Assembly: GCA_020536535.1 (NCBI GenBank)
Contig: JAHLWZ010000920.1
Span: 1,826-47,565 of the forward strand
DNA length: 45,740 bases
Reading direction: 5' to 3'
Source of the DNA: Pelomyxa schiedti
Lineage: Eukaryota > Evosea > Pelobiontida > Pelomyxidae
Shown here piece after piece: positions 9,007 through 21,967 of the stretch (position 1 is the first letter of the stretch; every line of letters begins with the position of its first letter). A program made the translations under genes and the position numbers. Under the pieces are notes generated by a model that searched no databases, was not told the origin of the DNA, and worked only from the letters and a program-made list of their open reading frames with translations.

Positions 9007-12000
9007 TCAGGACAGAACCTTGTCAAGAACGAGGGCGAGTGAGGAGAGCGATGCCGGTTTGCTAACATACTCGTTCATTCCTGAGGGATTGTTGGGAGTG
9101 TTAGCGGCCGGGTGTGAAGCACAGCGGCTTGTTACCTGCTTCTGTGCATTTGGTTTTATCTCCTTCAAGTGCGTGTGCTGTTAGGGCTATGATAGGGGTG
9201 GTAATCCCTAATTTTCGTATCTCTTTTGTTGTTTGGTAGCCATCCATCTTGGGCATCTATTAGAAATAAGGTTTGGTAGGATTTCGTTGAACGGGTTGTA
9301 ATACCTGGCAATCCATGAAGATGGCATCAAAAGGCTGTTTATTGACAACAATCAGGGCTTCAATACCATTATCAACTGCTGTGACTCTATGCCCAAGGCG
9401 TGCAAGTTGGGCATTAATAACTTTCTGGTTCACAGGGTTATCCTCAACAATGAGGATAGTGAGTGCCCTTTTTGCTCTTGGTATTGACGCTTCTTCACTC
9501 CTGTGGAAGGGCAGTACTTTCAAAGAAACAGAAGGCAAGGAAAATGGAATTGTCACACAGAAGGTGGAGCCCTTTCCAGGGGAACTCTTTGCTTGGATAC
9601 TCCCACCCATTACTTCCGTCAGCTGCTTTGCAATGGCAAGTCCAAGTCCACTTCCTCCATATGATCGGGACGGGGAAGAATCAATCTGAGTGAATGGTTG
9701 GAATAGCTTGCTGAGATTTGTTCCTGCAATTCCAATTCCTGTATCTTCAACCTCAAACAGCAAAGTGATAGTTGAAGATGCATTTGCTCTGTCTGAAGCA
9801 GAAACCCTGAGGTTGACACTGCCAACTTCCGTGAACTTGACTGCGTTGCCCACCAAATTTGTGAGAACTTGCCTCATTCTGTTCTGGTCACCACACACTT
9901 GTAAAGGAGTGGCGTTGGATATCTCCGCTGTTAATTGTAACCCTTTCTGTTCCGCTTGAGGCGTGAACAACGCTGTTATGCTCGTAACTAGTTTATGTAC
10001 ATCAAATGGCTCACAGACAAGAGTAAGCCGGTGTACATCAAGCCTGGCAAGGTCCAGAACACTGTTCAATACACTCAACAAGCTGTCACAAGAAGACTGC
10101 AGAATCGTTACATATTCTTGCTGGATTGCCGTGAGAGAAGTTTCAAGAAGCAAGTCCGCCATTCCAATCATTGCAGTGAGTGGGGTACGGATTTCATGGC
10201 TCATATTCGCCAAAAACTAATAGTAATTAAATGGACTAGTTTCAAAGAAAAAAGACACACCTCACTTTTTACTTTTGCTGACTCCATTGCCGCATCAGTA
10301 GCCCGTACAAGTTCAGAGTTCAGTTTCGTTAGCTCCTTGGTTCGTTCAGCTACTTTTCTCTCCAACATTTGCGCAAATTCCTTTTGCTCGTGGATATCAG
10401 TTGAGGAGCCAAACCAGCGTACAACAGTTACATCGGCGGTGCCTGGATAAATTCCTGGGTTGGCGTTATGCAGAACATGAAATAGGAGGTATACGTTTCA
10501 TATCCCCATTGATGTCACCTGCAAGTAGGGGAACACCTCGAGAAAGAATCCATCTGTACTGCCCATCCCATCTCCTGACCCGGTGTTGTACTTCAAAAAC
10601 CGCAGTACTACGAATAGATTTCTCCCAGATTTCCAAGGTCGAACGTACATCTTGAGGGTGAACATAGAATGTCCACAGATCCTTTGGAGGAACACCAGAA
10701 AAAGATGAACCCACAAAGCTATACCACTGCTTATTCACGTAGTCAATTGTGCCATTTGGCTAGGTACCGTTAATAAAGGGTAATAGGGAAAAGATGTACC
10801 TCTGCTGTCCATACAATCTGGGGCAGCGACTCCATCACTGATCGCAACCGTTTTTCACTCTCAATTAGTTGTAGTTGAGCACGTTTGATGTCTGTTATAT
10901 CTCTTCCTTTCACACCAAGACCACACTTTCCTCCTGGGAGTGGTGCCGCAAAGCAAGTCAAATCCCACATTTGTACAGTAGGATCTTCTATTGATTTGCT
11001 GTATTCAGCATCGAAGGGGATTCCCTTTGACACGTGATCTAAGGCAGGTTGCAGTACACTGGTGCAAAAGTCACTGTCCAGATCTGCACAGTTCTTGCCG
11101 ATGAGTTTACTCTCCTCTTTGACATAGAAAAAGCTCAAGGCTCGCTTGTTTACTTTGATTACTCTGAGGCGCTGTTTGCGGCATGAGAGTGAGGCATTAT
11201 CACGAGAAAGTTACATCGTCCAGCAGCATGAGGAGTCCCGGAGAAGCATTGAAGTATGATTGAAAAGTTGCTTCACTAGCTTGCAAGTTTTCCTCAGCTT
11301 TCTTTCGAACACTGTTTGTGGTAAATTTGTGCTTTTTGAAGGGTTTTTACCTTATATCCTCCAAGGCTGCAAGCATCAATGGAGTGTGGTCGACGGAGTT
11401 GTGCACTGCAGTTTTTCTTGTGTGAACCCACAAAATTGTCCCATCTGTCCTGATAAGGCGATGTTCTAAATCAAAGAATTGTATAGTTCCTTGTCGCAAT
11501 CTGCACAGAAGTCACAAAAGACAATAGATGGAATTAGTTCCTTGTGTTCTCTTTCTCGAACTCCAGTCTATCTTCTTCGAAAATAATAGTCTCCAGACGT
11601 TTTCCACGCAGTTTAGAGCGACTTTCCCCCAAAATGTGGCACGCATGCTCATTAACAGCACTGAATTCATCCCTCTCGTTAAATTCTATCAGACCAACAC
11701 CGGCATTTTGAAATATAACTTTCAAGTGTTGTTCACCCTGTGAGAATAACATTAATCATGAAACTGATTATGCGTATCTACCTGTGTAAGTGCCTCTTCG
11801 GCACGCCTTCTTAGCCTGATATCATAGACCATAAATAGGGTCAAACAAGTAAATCCAACTCCAACAGAGAGAGAATATGCCGCATATGCAAAGTTGGCGC
11901 TGTTGTCGCATTCCCCCAAAGCAGGGAAAGACACCCAACCAAGGAGCCTCAACGCAACCCACACGCATATACAAATCAGCGCCACAAGCACAGATAACAG

Positions 12001-12247
12001 TAGCGGGCATGGAAATGGCAACGATCTAGGATATGACGGTGCAGGGAGTACATTTACAACAGTACTGTCGCTCATCGAAATACACTTGCACGCATCTTGG
12101 CAACTTCCGGCGAACATGAAGCACGTCGTTCCTCGCCAGGGACATTTTCTGTGCGGAAACACAACGTGAGTATCAAAACATCGGAGATTGAGCAACGATG
12201 CGAGCAAAAGAAAAGGTCACGCACCCCGCACTACCACCGAGGCCCAT
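9007..12247 (-). CDS. Membrane hybrid histidine kinase with three PAS domains
   Basis: A sensor kinase of hybrid type. The N-terminus carries two membrane helices (around [15 protein letters not shown] and [15 protein letters not shown]), then three PAS/PAC modules (about 11380-11750, 10900-11300 and 10440-10860), a coiled coil, and the HisKA H-box SHEIRTP. HATPase motifs follow: N-box [10 protein letters not shown]1 DTGIGI and G2 [10 protein letters not shown] complete receiver domain ends the protein: [10 protein letters not shown], phospho-acceptor Asp in IFMD, conserved Thr in ALTAH and Lys in VSKPAS. Small introns interrupt it; one splits the receiver right after MDCQ. The start is placed at ATG 12247 because a GT-AG intron joins MGLGGSAG to the CPWRGTT exon. 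It likely signals through a phosphotransfer relay. Confidence 0.9.
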
Positions 12248-12600
12248 GTCAAAGATTCGTATTAATGTTTTACTTCTGATGAGATCTGCGGTGGCATTAC
12301 GTATTGACCCATGCCGGCACTGGCAGCAACCGCTAAAGGCGGGTTTCGTCGAAAGCCGAAATTTGATCAAATTTTGATGATGATTTGCGTTTCTCCTTAA
12401 AGAGCGGAAAAGAAAAAAAATCACAGGTCACGGGTGATGCTCTGTCAGGGGAATGGTGTCAAGAAAAAAAGTGGACGGAGGAAGTTGCCGTTTTTTGCAA
12501 ATCATTTTAATTAAACAATATCCTGGAGGCATCCTCGACGTGAGATCACAGCGTGCCGCATTTGATTCCAAGACAACCGAATAAGATTTCGCACCACCTA
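12248..12600. other. Divergent intergenic region
   Basis: The gap between the histidine kinase start (-) and the CASTOR-like gene (+). Small open frames exist on both strands but none shows convincing coding bias. The 5' exon of the CASTOR-like gene may lie here, possibly the frame opening MVSRKKVDGG near 12450. No recognisable regulatory motif. Confidence 0.4.
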
Positions 12601-12602
12601 AA

Positions 12603-14379
12603 CCATGCAAGACCTAGTTAATATTGGCGCCGTACCTGGCTCGATCACTTTGCTCAAGTGAATTCTCTTTCTAAACGTGATACAAGGTCACCTTTGTTAA
12701 TTGTGTGCAGAGTAAGAAGGGAAGATATGAACAGACTTTCTCCAGCAATATTGCCTTTACTACTGTACCCACGGTGAATACCTCCGATCGACATTAATCT
12801 TTGTTAATTTCATTTAGAAAATCGTCTCGATTTTTCATCTTCATAGAAACAGGTATGAGGCTTAGCCTCTTGTTTAATCTTGACATATCTTAGACTCTGA
12901 GATCTCTTTGTTTCTAGATCAACAGACGTCGCAGTATGCTTTTTTTCCTTTTCATCCATCACTTACTTCCATCAGAAATTTCTCCTACAAATATGTAAGA
13001 CCTTGTTCGACGAAATGGCGTGCTCTTTCTATAGGAACTGGTGCATCAGTTCAAGGTAATTACACTGAGATATTATGTAGTCATCTGATTTGTCCAAGGG
13101 GCCATTGCTCAAGTATCGTCCCTACTTAGGTATAGTGACTGGGTTCCTTTCCCTTATAACACCTTAACAGTGCACTTGGTGTTCCTATGTTTGTGGTCTC
13201 TACGTATGCCAACTACGCAGCTTTTTTGTGATTTTAAACCGGCACAAGGTTTGACTTGGACTACATTCTAGTCCCAGAGGATTCTTTGACCCGAACTGTA
13301 TCTGTATTGATGAAGAAGTTTTCGCCAGACTCTTCACTTCTACAACAACTTCAGCAGCAACACCTGCAGCAGCAACAGCAGCTCCAACAACAACAACAGC
13401 AACACTTACAACAACTTCAACAATTACAGTTGCAACAACCGCTGGACAGTCACACAGAACAACCTGACACAACAAACACCGTGCAAAATCCAACTGATCT
13501 AGCAGAACACTCCGAGCTTTCTGACCACTCGGATCTTGCGGACTACGACCACTCCATAGCCGACAGTGAGTCCAGCACACCTCTCGGCTCGTGCACTGTT
13601 GACGACTACCCTGGAAATAAGTTTGCCTTGCACACAGAAAAGTAATCTCCGTTATCTAAGATGGTTTTTGTATTAATTCTCAAAATTTGTACTAGAGTGA
13701 TCTTAACAAGGTATCATTATTCAACAGTTGACCTATGCTCTAAAAATTCTAAGACCCAGAGACCTGGATAGTATCACTCAGGCACTACTTCGGATGATGT
13801 TTTACCCCACAAAGTACCAACTTTGGAGTCTCTAAATTTTCTTACTCCTTGCAGGCCTAACTGGTTCTTCTGTTATGTTGGTATTGGCATATGTTCTATA
13901 TTATTATCTCCTCCTAACTCCGCCAGACATTGCTGAAGAAATATCCGTTTATATGTCCGAAACACTTTACAATAATTTCCCACATAGATCTATGGTGAAA
14001 CTCAATAATAACTTTGATCTTTCTTGTACTAAAACCAATAAGTGTGAATCTAGTGAGTGGCGAGTACTACAGTGGCTGAACAAAAGTTCCAAAGTGTCTT
14101 TTCTCTCTGAAACAAAGGCACTCAGTGAGGCAAGCGTTCCTCTTGCGATAGCTGGTTTTGATGTCTTATATCTTTCAAGCTTCACCAGCTCTTATTTGAT
14201 GGTGAGGAACGCCACTACGGGAACATTCTAACAGCCCACAGGTACAAACCGAGAAAATCAGTGGTGCTGTTACCGCACTATTACACAGCCATGTCAATGT
14301 AGTGAACGAGTCCCGCCAGCCTCTCGTCGTGGAAGAACCCGTAGAAGACGAGCTTGCAACACTAGGAAACATTTACTAA
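12603..14379 (+). CDS. CASTOR/GATSL-like ACT-domain arginine-sensor homologue
   Basis: Spliced exons reproduce the CASTOR layout of repeated ACT folds. First half: SLSKRDTRVRREDMNRL, SSRFFIFIETDSEISLF, WRALSIGTG, ALGVPMFVVSTYANY, and DYILVPEDSLTRTV. Second half repeats the pattern: ILRPRDLDSITQALLRMMFY, FFCYVDIAEEISVYMSE, FDVLYLSSFTSSYL and VQTEKISGAVTALL, ending TLGNIY. In animals CASTOR binds arginine and releases GATOR2 to activate TORC1; the arginine-binding role here is inferred. A long Gln-rich insert plus acidic linker (13339-13640) separates the halves, unlike the animal protein. Many introns of 24-50 nt. The initiator ATG is unresolved: the first recognisable exon near 12640-12687 lacks one. 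Homology is strong because both halves align in order. Confidence 0.75.
13339..13440 (+). repeat. CAA/CAG-rich polyglutamine tract
   Basis: Mostly CAA and CAG with CTT/CTG interspersed, coding a Gln/Leu-rich tract between the two ACT halves of the CASTOR-like protein. Interruptions suggest an old, relatively stable repeat. Confidence 0.85.
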
Positions 14380-14751
14380 CCATAAACAAGAAGCAAAAAA
14401 AACAAACGGCGTTCTAGTTGCAATTGCTTTTCTTGGAGAATTTTTCTCTTTGGAAGAAAACCCACAAGTACCAGCCACGGGCTGGAACAAAAGCCGAAGA
14501 AACTGAGAAAAACAGACTCAACCCTAAATCTCACACCGCTGGACGCGACCTGCAGGCAACCACCTGCAGCGATGTAACATGCGGTTCATCGATTTTCAAG
14601 TGTAGTACCTGTTCTTTTCGGGGTGCCCTCTAGAAATAGTGTGGCCCTCCAGCAACCTTCCGTTGCGAAGAACAATTTTTTGCGGCCTGCGACGGACGTG
14701 TCCGTCGCGGGCCCCTTTAGCAGAAACACGAAAAAACCAAACACACGGAAG
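14380..14751. other. Intergenic region before APC5-like gene
   Basis: 372 bp between two plus-strand genes. The first part is A-rich (3' UTR-like). An open frame runs into the next gene from about 14623 but has no ATG until 14752. I see no separate gene. Confidence 0.5.
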
Positions 14752-17714
14752 ATGCCGGGTCTCAGTTGCCACAGGATCGTGGTGTGGTCATTGATGAGGA
14801 CGCTGTACAGAGACGAAGAGTGCCGCTCCGTGGTGTCGTCGTGGGACACTGCGGCGTCGTCGCTGTGCCGGTCGTTCGTGGTGCGCCACATCACGACGTG
14901 CGGCGGAGGCATCGTGAAGTCGTCGATGTCTGTTACGGGGACGGCGGCGGTGCCTAAAGTGGGAGGCCCGCGGGAATTGTGGGATGAGATGAGGCATTAT
15001 GTTGGGTCCAGGGTGGAGCCGTCGCAGCTCGAGGCTGTTCTGGCACTTGCTAATCAAATGGTAATGCTCCAAAGTCCTCATTGTGGGTTGTTTCTGGTGG
15101 CCATCATCACATTTTGTGCCTTTTTTTTATTTTTTATTTTGTGGATACTGCTATTTGCTCATGTGCATTTTGGGAATGAATGGGTACAGCTTATGGAAAT
15201 TGTGTCCACACAGCCACCTATGGGACTCCACAGACTTGCCTCTGACTCACTACAGCTAATGCAAGTTGCGAGAAGCACACCTGAGGACTCAGATTCAAAA
15301 CCTCTAATAGTATGGAAAAACCGCTGTGGGGTGGGGGGGTGGAGTAGTCAAAAAGATGGAATTATGGCAAAATAGTGATTCGATAGTTTTAAGAAGTATA
15401 CTTGTGACCACAGCAACCATGGAGCCCGTTTGGAATTTTCATGAGACAAAATATTGCCAGTTTGAGAACTCTTTCTTTTTTGCAGCAGTGTGATGTCACA
15501 CGTTCCTTGTCACAATTTCTAAGGGAAGGACACACAACTGTATCTATCCATCCACTTTTTCTTTCACTTTTTATTTAAAATAAAGCAATAATTAGTTAGC
15601 AGGACTTCAATTCCTCGGGATGTCACGAGAGTGAAACATCCCTAATCAGGCAATACATCTCTGCTTTTCCAAGTTGATCCTACTTATTCACTTGTTCTCC
15701 CAACTCAATAAAGAAAAGGCCTTCTTGGGTTCTGGAGTTACACAGAAATAAGGCACTTGATTTCTAATGTCAAGTTAATGGGAGGGAGCACTCCTTCTGT
15801 CCATTGGCTGAAGTTAGTAATCTTTTTTTTTCTCAGTGCTAATGGATGTAAAAGGTTTTTAAATGAGCTGTATCATCACTCTGATAAAGCTGAGTACCAC
15901 TTACATCGCTACTATGATGCCCACTACCGTCTTACTCCTCAAATGCCCGCAACACTCCCCACATCAAATGTCACTTCGCCTTGTGCTCTTTTATCACTTG
16001 CGCAACTTCACGATGAGTTTCGCCAATCGACCCTTTCCAGTGTGGCATTAAGGGAAGCCAGGGAGGTTGCACAAGAGCGCGGGTTGCACACAGACCCACA
16101 TATCCAGGCTTGGATGCACTCTCTTGAGCAAAAGTACGAGTCTTGGCAAATTTTATTGTCCAACACTTCTTAGGGGAGATACAAGTCAACTGTCGTCCTT
16201 GCACCCTCTTTATCAGCCACCACAAGACTCGATCAAATCAATACCTGAAATTACTTCCACTGGTCAAAGAAGAGAAACGGAGTTACCAAAGAAACCCTTT
16301 TCAGATGCAAACACGTATACTCCCAACTAAGTTTCGATCTTATGAGTTATTAGTCAGTACCTCTGTCAAGGCACCGAGTTTAATGAAGCTCAAAATGAAC
16401 AACTCTCTGCAGCTTTATCAAATACCATCTTTTGGTCAAATAACGGTAACCCAAGCATGTCTGCAGCGTGGAAGAAAGTTTCAGATACACTCTGCCCTAC
16501 AAAGGTCTCAGTGGAAACACCCGTTTCAAGTTCATGCATTACTCATAATCTCGGAAAACAATCCATCTTAGTTTGTTTCTCTTCTTCATAATTGGTCGTT
16601 AACTGGCACAGGAACTGGAAACTGGACATGTAACTACCTCTGTCAACACGCTATGTACCGCATCAACAATCATGAGTCACTCGGAGTCTCCTTGTGGGAA
16701 GTACTTCAGATGCGTTCTATATTGGGTCCTTGCTTCCATTTCAGCGCGTCGCAAGATGCTTCCTTCTGTTAGGCAGTTGCTTTTACGTGGATTTGCCGGA
16801 ATTGCAGAGGGTCTTCCCAGTCACACCACAGCCAATTGCTCTTCCCAGAGCCAGTTGACGTCGTGGCTTCAAGGGCTGTTTGATGCTCTACATGGAAACT
16901 ATGTGCAGGTATATGCCCTTGCATAGCATCCGATACTATACAATGTTAAATCATGCCAAGGCACATCGGTGCCTTACCAGGTCTTGTTCAAAGTATGCAG
17001 GACAACCACCTCCACCAGACTCCGTGTCTTTACACGATGTGGAATGCCTCACCAGAGTTGCTTATCTATACAATGTATGTATGCCCATAGCAGCCTGGTA
17101 AAGCTCTAACAACTTTCCCCGGCCCCAAGGTCTCAGGCAATCCCTTGCGGGGAATGTGGTCGTCACTTAGCACATACTTGTGGTGCAAATCCCATAAGCA
17201 GAGCCAAATGACTGCCGAGTCGGCGCTATTGCTGTGCCACGCCATGCTGTATGGCTTACGGAGCCCGCAAACGGCCTTGAACTTCCTCGACAAGATAGAC
17301 CGCTACATACCCGAAGACAGAGGGGAGGCCCCGGCCAAGCTCAAGGCGCAGTCGCAGTCGCTCAGGGCCCGGTGCCTCATCGCACTCGCGCCGGGGGGCC
17401 ACCCAAGCTCGGCACCCATTCTCTCCGAAGCTGCCAGGCTGCTTTCGCAAGCCGGGATACAGTTCGAGGCAGCACTGCTCATCGAGGACGCCGCGGAGTG
17501 CATGCACGCGCTCAGCCTCACCGCCCACGCGCTCCACTGGGCGGCGATAAGGAACTCGGCGGCCAGGGCATGGAAGTCACTCACCACAATGGCATTACAA
17601 GCACAGAGCACAGCGCCGTCGTCCCTGGACACTCCTTGGGCGTGCCATTCACTGCACGATGCACTCGAGCACTTCTTGGCCACCAACCCACAGACCCACT
17701 TCTGCTCCCTGTGA
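14752..17714 (+). CDS. ANAPC5: Anaphase-promoting complex subunit 5-like protein
   Basis: The first exon begins MPGLSCHRIVVWSLMRTLY, resembling the 'tP-hkIavl-Li' start of APC5. Central exons give HHSDKAEYHLHRYYDAH and CALLSLAQLHDEFRQST followed by ALREAREVAQERGLH, which match the APC5 TPR containing 'yAaLNLAaLH-rFg--..AlqEAiriAQe'. Later exons (NNHESLG, WEVLQMRS, DVECLTRVAYLYN) and the large GC-rich last exon (17145-17714; AESALLLCHAMLYGL, ALNFLDKIDRY) are helical-repeat-like. APC5 is a scaffold subunit of the cell-cycle E3 APC/C in the nucleus. Several introns; the exons between 15400 and 17100 are not all resolved. Other TPR scaffolds remain possible, but the order of motifs favours APC5. 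Confidence 0.65.
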
Positions 17715-17806
17715 ACCCCCTCTTAACTTTCTAAGAAACACCCATCAAGCAATATATAAAACGAGGAAAATAAAAAATAAAAAAAAAAAGGAAAAAAAAA
17801 ACGACG

Positions 17807-19212
17807 ATGGCGGGTATTTGGGAGCTGCCAACGGAGTTTGGATACGAGTCAGCGTGCAAAAATAGATACAATATGCCTTCAGTGGTCAGCCCTAAAGGTT
17901 GAAACCAAACCAACTTTTTTTTATTACTCCAAACCCCATGATTTGTGGTCCTTTCCTTTTTTAACTGTTTGTGCCATCAGGACTCAAGATTGAGCTGATG
18001 GTCAGCAATGGGTTTGTGAGACTGTATAATCAAACAGGGAGGGCATATCTAGTAGCACAGGGAAACACTCTTCACGTGACTCCTGACTGGAAAGTCCATT
18101 TCTCTGTTTGCAAGGAGGACATTCCACGGGCATGGTGTGCTACTAGTGCTGTTTTATTATCTGAAGAAAAATGAACATTAGAATCATCTATCTACACTCT
18201 CGCATATTTTGCATCAATGACCTTCTTGACAGGGGAATATTGACAAACTTTGTTGTAGAATGCAACTTGGTTGCCACAGCCATGAAGGCCGTAACTTTCT
18301 TGGATTCTTCTATTGACGGGGATAGATGGCCTGAAACAATGCATGGGAGGGAAATTACTGTTTATATTTATAAATATCATTCCTCGTATGTACTTCATTG
18401 AGGGGTTTGCAACGCTAATATACGCCTCTACCAGATACGGGAAGGGAATAGAATACACTGAAGACGGTAAAAATCTTTTGATTCCTTTACGGAAATGTGA
18501 CGAATGCCCACCTCGATTCTGGCTCGACTTTATCTCGAAGGCTGATAAAATGGTGCGATTTTTTTTTTTTCTTAGTCGGACTCAGCCCCTGTCTAAAAAC
18601 AGCTTGCCAATGAGAATATCCATACAAATGGGGGATGTGCCAAGGGTGATTTGCCAATGGGGAAGTATGCCAGTTTGAGAAATGAAGCCTTTGTGCTCTG
18701 GCCAAAAGAGGTCATACATGCCGATCCCAAAACCTCCAGTAAGGAACCTGAACTGGAGTACTGTTATCCTCCAAATGAAAGCGGCTGGAATGGCGCCAAT
18801 CACGAGCCTCCTTTCCCTCTAACAAGACTAGGAAAGTTATATGCCTCACCACTAACCAGAGTTGCCATATTTATGTGTTGTGCTTGTCTGGCCTTGGCCA
18901 TTTTTCTCGCCGTATCTCCACACAACACGAATCCCTGAAGCCAAAGAACATTTTGTACAAACATTTTTCCTATTGGTTCTTTACTGTTCCCCAAAACCCT
19001 GCAGAATCGTTCTGTTTGCATCGCTACTTGCCTCACCTGGCAAGTCACAGAACATCCAAAGCCTGGAAGAACACATGTCAGGACACTGGAAAAAAGTGAA
19101 TAAACATCTGCTGTTGGTACGAAAGAGCAAGTTTCATTCGTGGATTGGCCGTTCTAACACTTACAGTGCGGAGAATGCAGTCGAAGCAGCAGAAAAAACC
19201 GTTGTTCCTTAG
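17807..19212 (+). CDS. Unidentified single-pass membrane protein
   Basis: The start ATG at 17807 gives MAGIWELPTEFGYES. A GT-AG intron leads to GLKIELMVSNGFVRLYN and HVTPDWKVHFSV, then GILTNFVVECNL, HGREITVYIYK, YGKGIEYTEDGKNLLI and CPPRFWLDFISKAD. A phase-2 intron (donor after the Phe-Ile of RVAIF) rejoins a membrane helix reading RVAIFIIVLFASLLASP, followed by a Lys/His-rich tail ending KTVVP. This predicts a large cytosolic or lumenal domain and one C-terminal membrane span. I do not recognise the family; the alternation of beta-rich motifs suggests an enzyme-like fold. One join near 18630-18665 needs an unusually short intron or hides an error. It lies 92 bp after the APC5-like gene, same strand. 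Confidence 0.55.
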
Positions 19213-19425
19213 CATAATTCCAACTGGTTAGCGTAACCAAGACGAAGTACAAGTACTTCAGGGCGCATTAAAAGCCCGTTCACATGAAAACAACCATTTC
19301 AACCAAATAACCAAAACGATAAAGCGAGCGGCAACGCGAACCAACGCAACTTACGGGCCGTGCTACCCACGCGAAACGAACGAACGAACGCTAAGCGCGT
19401 ACTACCTACTACTACAACACAAAAT

Positions 19426-21914
19426 ATGGCCACGTCACGAGTCATGAGCGCACCAGTCTACGACGACAGCAACAGCGCGTACCTCTCGCTTATGGGATAC
19501 TGCCCCGACGTACTCCCCCTCTCTTCCGCTCCCTCCTACTTCCCCGAGGACTTCCCCACCTCCTCCTCATCTTCCTCCTCCTTCTCTGCCAACGACGAAA
19601 CCGGGCCGATCGCGCCGTCGATACGCCCATATCCTTTCAAGACAGAGCAGAACCCCACAGCAGCAACAACAACAACAACACCCATCACCCCCACGAAAAC
19701 TGCGCCCCTTGAGCAGCAACAACAACAACGACGCAAGCGAAGACGCACGCACGAGGTGCTGAGCATCTCGTTCGAGGGGGCGTCGAGCATCAAGCAGTCC
19801 TCGTCGCCCTCTACGTCGCCTAGCAGCAGGCCAAACTCCACGCCGCTTCCCGGGACTCCGTCGCCGACCCTGTCGCCCAACGGCTTGCTGCCTCTGCCTA
19901 TTATGGGACTCACCGCTGCCTCCTCCTCTGGCTGCTCTCTCGTGGGAGGATCTGGATTCGCTACTTCCACTACTTCTTCTTCTTCTTCTTCGCAGAATGG
20001 CCGTGCCGGGCCTCATCCTCCCCCTCCGTTGCCTGTGATGCTTCCTGTATCTTGCTGTTCTGAGAAGATTGCTGATGAGCTGCAGTCTCAGCAGAACTTT
20101 CCGGCGTGCTCGATCTCGCCTGAGATTGGAAGCCCTGTGCTGGAGCCTACCCAGTTCTATTCCAACATAATCAACTTCCCACAGCAGTTGCCTTTCTTGG
20201 AGCCTCTGGAATGCTCCACTCCCACAATTAATGTGTCCCCAACAATACCCCCTACGCACCACCCGGGGTTCCCCGCAACGACTAATTCCCCTGTTCTCGG
20301 CTCGCCGCTCCCACAGCGCAATTTTAACGTGCAGTCTGAGTGCCCTTTCCAATCTCCCACAATGACGCCGCTGATGTCGCCGGCGGTGCCCAACGCTGCC
20401 TTCAGTTGTGCCTCGACTTTGGGGGATCTCTTCATTGATACACTTTCACCCCCTTCGGCAACTTCTGGGTGTTCTTCACCTACCTCTGCAATTGTGGACA
20501 CTTTGGCGCCAACAAGTTGCCAGTTCTCTGATGCAAGCCTTCCCATAATCACGTTGTCTACTTACGATCTATTCCCGCGAAGAGTCGAAAGAGTATGCAG
20601 GGGAAAATAAACAAAAGGGGGAGGGTAGAACCTAAAAACGAACAATTCTAACATATGCACCAAAAAAGATGACAGTTAACGTTCCCTCAGCTTGGAGACA
20701 ACAAAGAGGCTTATCTGAAAGGGAGATAGAAGCCCAAGTCCTTGCATCACAAGTTTGTGGTGCGAATGGCACTGTTGGAGGTACATAAAAAACCGCATAC
20801 CATTAACACCATCTCACTCATGAATAGTTCAATGCTTTAAATGCAATAAAGTGACTGGTAGTGTCATTGAAATCACCCGCTTGACAGAATCTTCCCCTAA
20901 ATCTACATCAAGTACTTCCACAACAATGGAAAGATTTGTGTTTGGGATAAAATCTATCTGCACCTCCTCTGCGTGAGTACTCTTTTGTTTGCTTTTTCAA
21001 AATATTCACTGAGCAATAGACAACACTTGAGAGGACCGGTAGTAATATCTGTCACATTCTTCCCTGGTTGCACAGTGACAACCGCCCCGTTTAACTTACA
21101 CTCTCGAGCAAAAGAAAGAGGGATGGACTGTCGCGTACGCCAGAAAGACAGAGGTAATAGATAAAGAATAACTCAAACAGTGTTTTCTAATTACCGCACA
21201 GCTCTCTCTCCAACGAATCGAGACAAACTCGTGGCAACATCTTGTGCTCCCACCCCCTATTCTGCTCCAGTTTCTGTTCCAACAATCACTCCAATTCCTA
21301 GTCCTGCACCAGCCCAATGTGAGTGTCTTTTTATTTCCCTGTCAAATAAATAGCTGACTGTACACATAGATACCCCCACCATGGTGGCAGTTGTTCTTGG
21401 TGGTCTGATGCCATCCAACTCTGCTCTATCAGCTGATGCCAGTGGATCAGTGGGATTTGATCAATTGCATTCCCCTAGTGCCGATTCCTCCACTGCCCCT
21501 GAGAGAGGAAATCCAAGCGTCGGCAACATTGACAACAGTGACTTCGAAATGCTCCGTTTCATCACCGCAAACTCGCAATTCTTCCACAGTGTGCGTGTGG
21601 TTACGATTCCCGAATGCAACATCAACCTGGAATCCTCAGTGAACGTGAATGCAGTTTGTTTGAAAGACTACAGTGTGGTATGAACCTCAAACACAAATGT
21701 TTCCGCATCTTCTTACACAAATTTACAGCTGTGTGACCTTATCTCCCAGCATAAAGTGCAAGCTGTTTTTTCTTCTAGAACCTGGAAAAACCTTTTGTCT
21801 GACTTTTGTGATGTCTACTCTGTACCGTATGCACACCTTCAATGTATTCAAACAACACGACTTACTCTAAAATCAGATTCTCTTCCAATACTGGAACTGC
21901 GTGGTGTATACTAA
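19426..21914 (+). CDS. Putative nuclear regulator with Cys/CTSS domain (paralogue of gene at 37618)
   Basis: The N-terminal ~390 residues are Ser/Thr/Pro-rich with a basic nuclear-localisation-like run, RRKRRRTHE, and short Gln/Ser tracts. A 70-nt intron beginning at about 20592 removes the apparent stop and joins RRVER to MTVNVPSAWRQQRG. The following exons define a compact domain: QVCGANGTVG, CFKCNKVTGSVIEIT, FVFGIKSICTSS, then PVVISVTFFPG and APFNLHSRAKERG. The C-terminal exons contain FEMLRFITANSQFF and end LPILELRGVY. The same domain recurs in the gene at 37618-39195. The composition suggests a transcription factor, and the domain could be a beta-sandwich DNA-binding fold, but I could not assign a known family. 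Introns of about 45-50 nt, all GT-AG. Confidence 0.7.
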
Positions 21915-21967
21915 ATTCTATACTGCCCCATGCTTGTTAAAGTAGATTGGCACAAGCACTAGGGCAT

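Noticed and set aside
9315-10450. Plus-strand ORFs across the histidine kinase
   Set aside because: They are shadows of a well-supported kinase and receiver domain on the minus strand.
13339-13440. CAG/CAA repeat as a satellite or microsatellite locus
   Set aside because: It is in frame between two conserved ACT halves and interrupted, so it is a coding polyQ tract.
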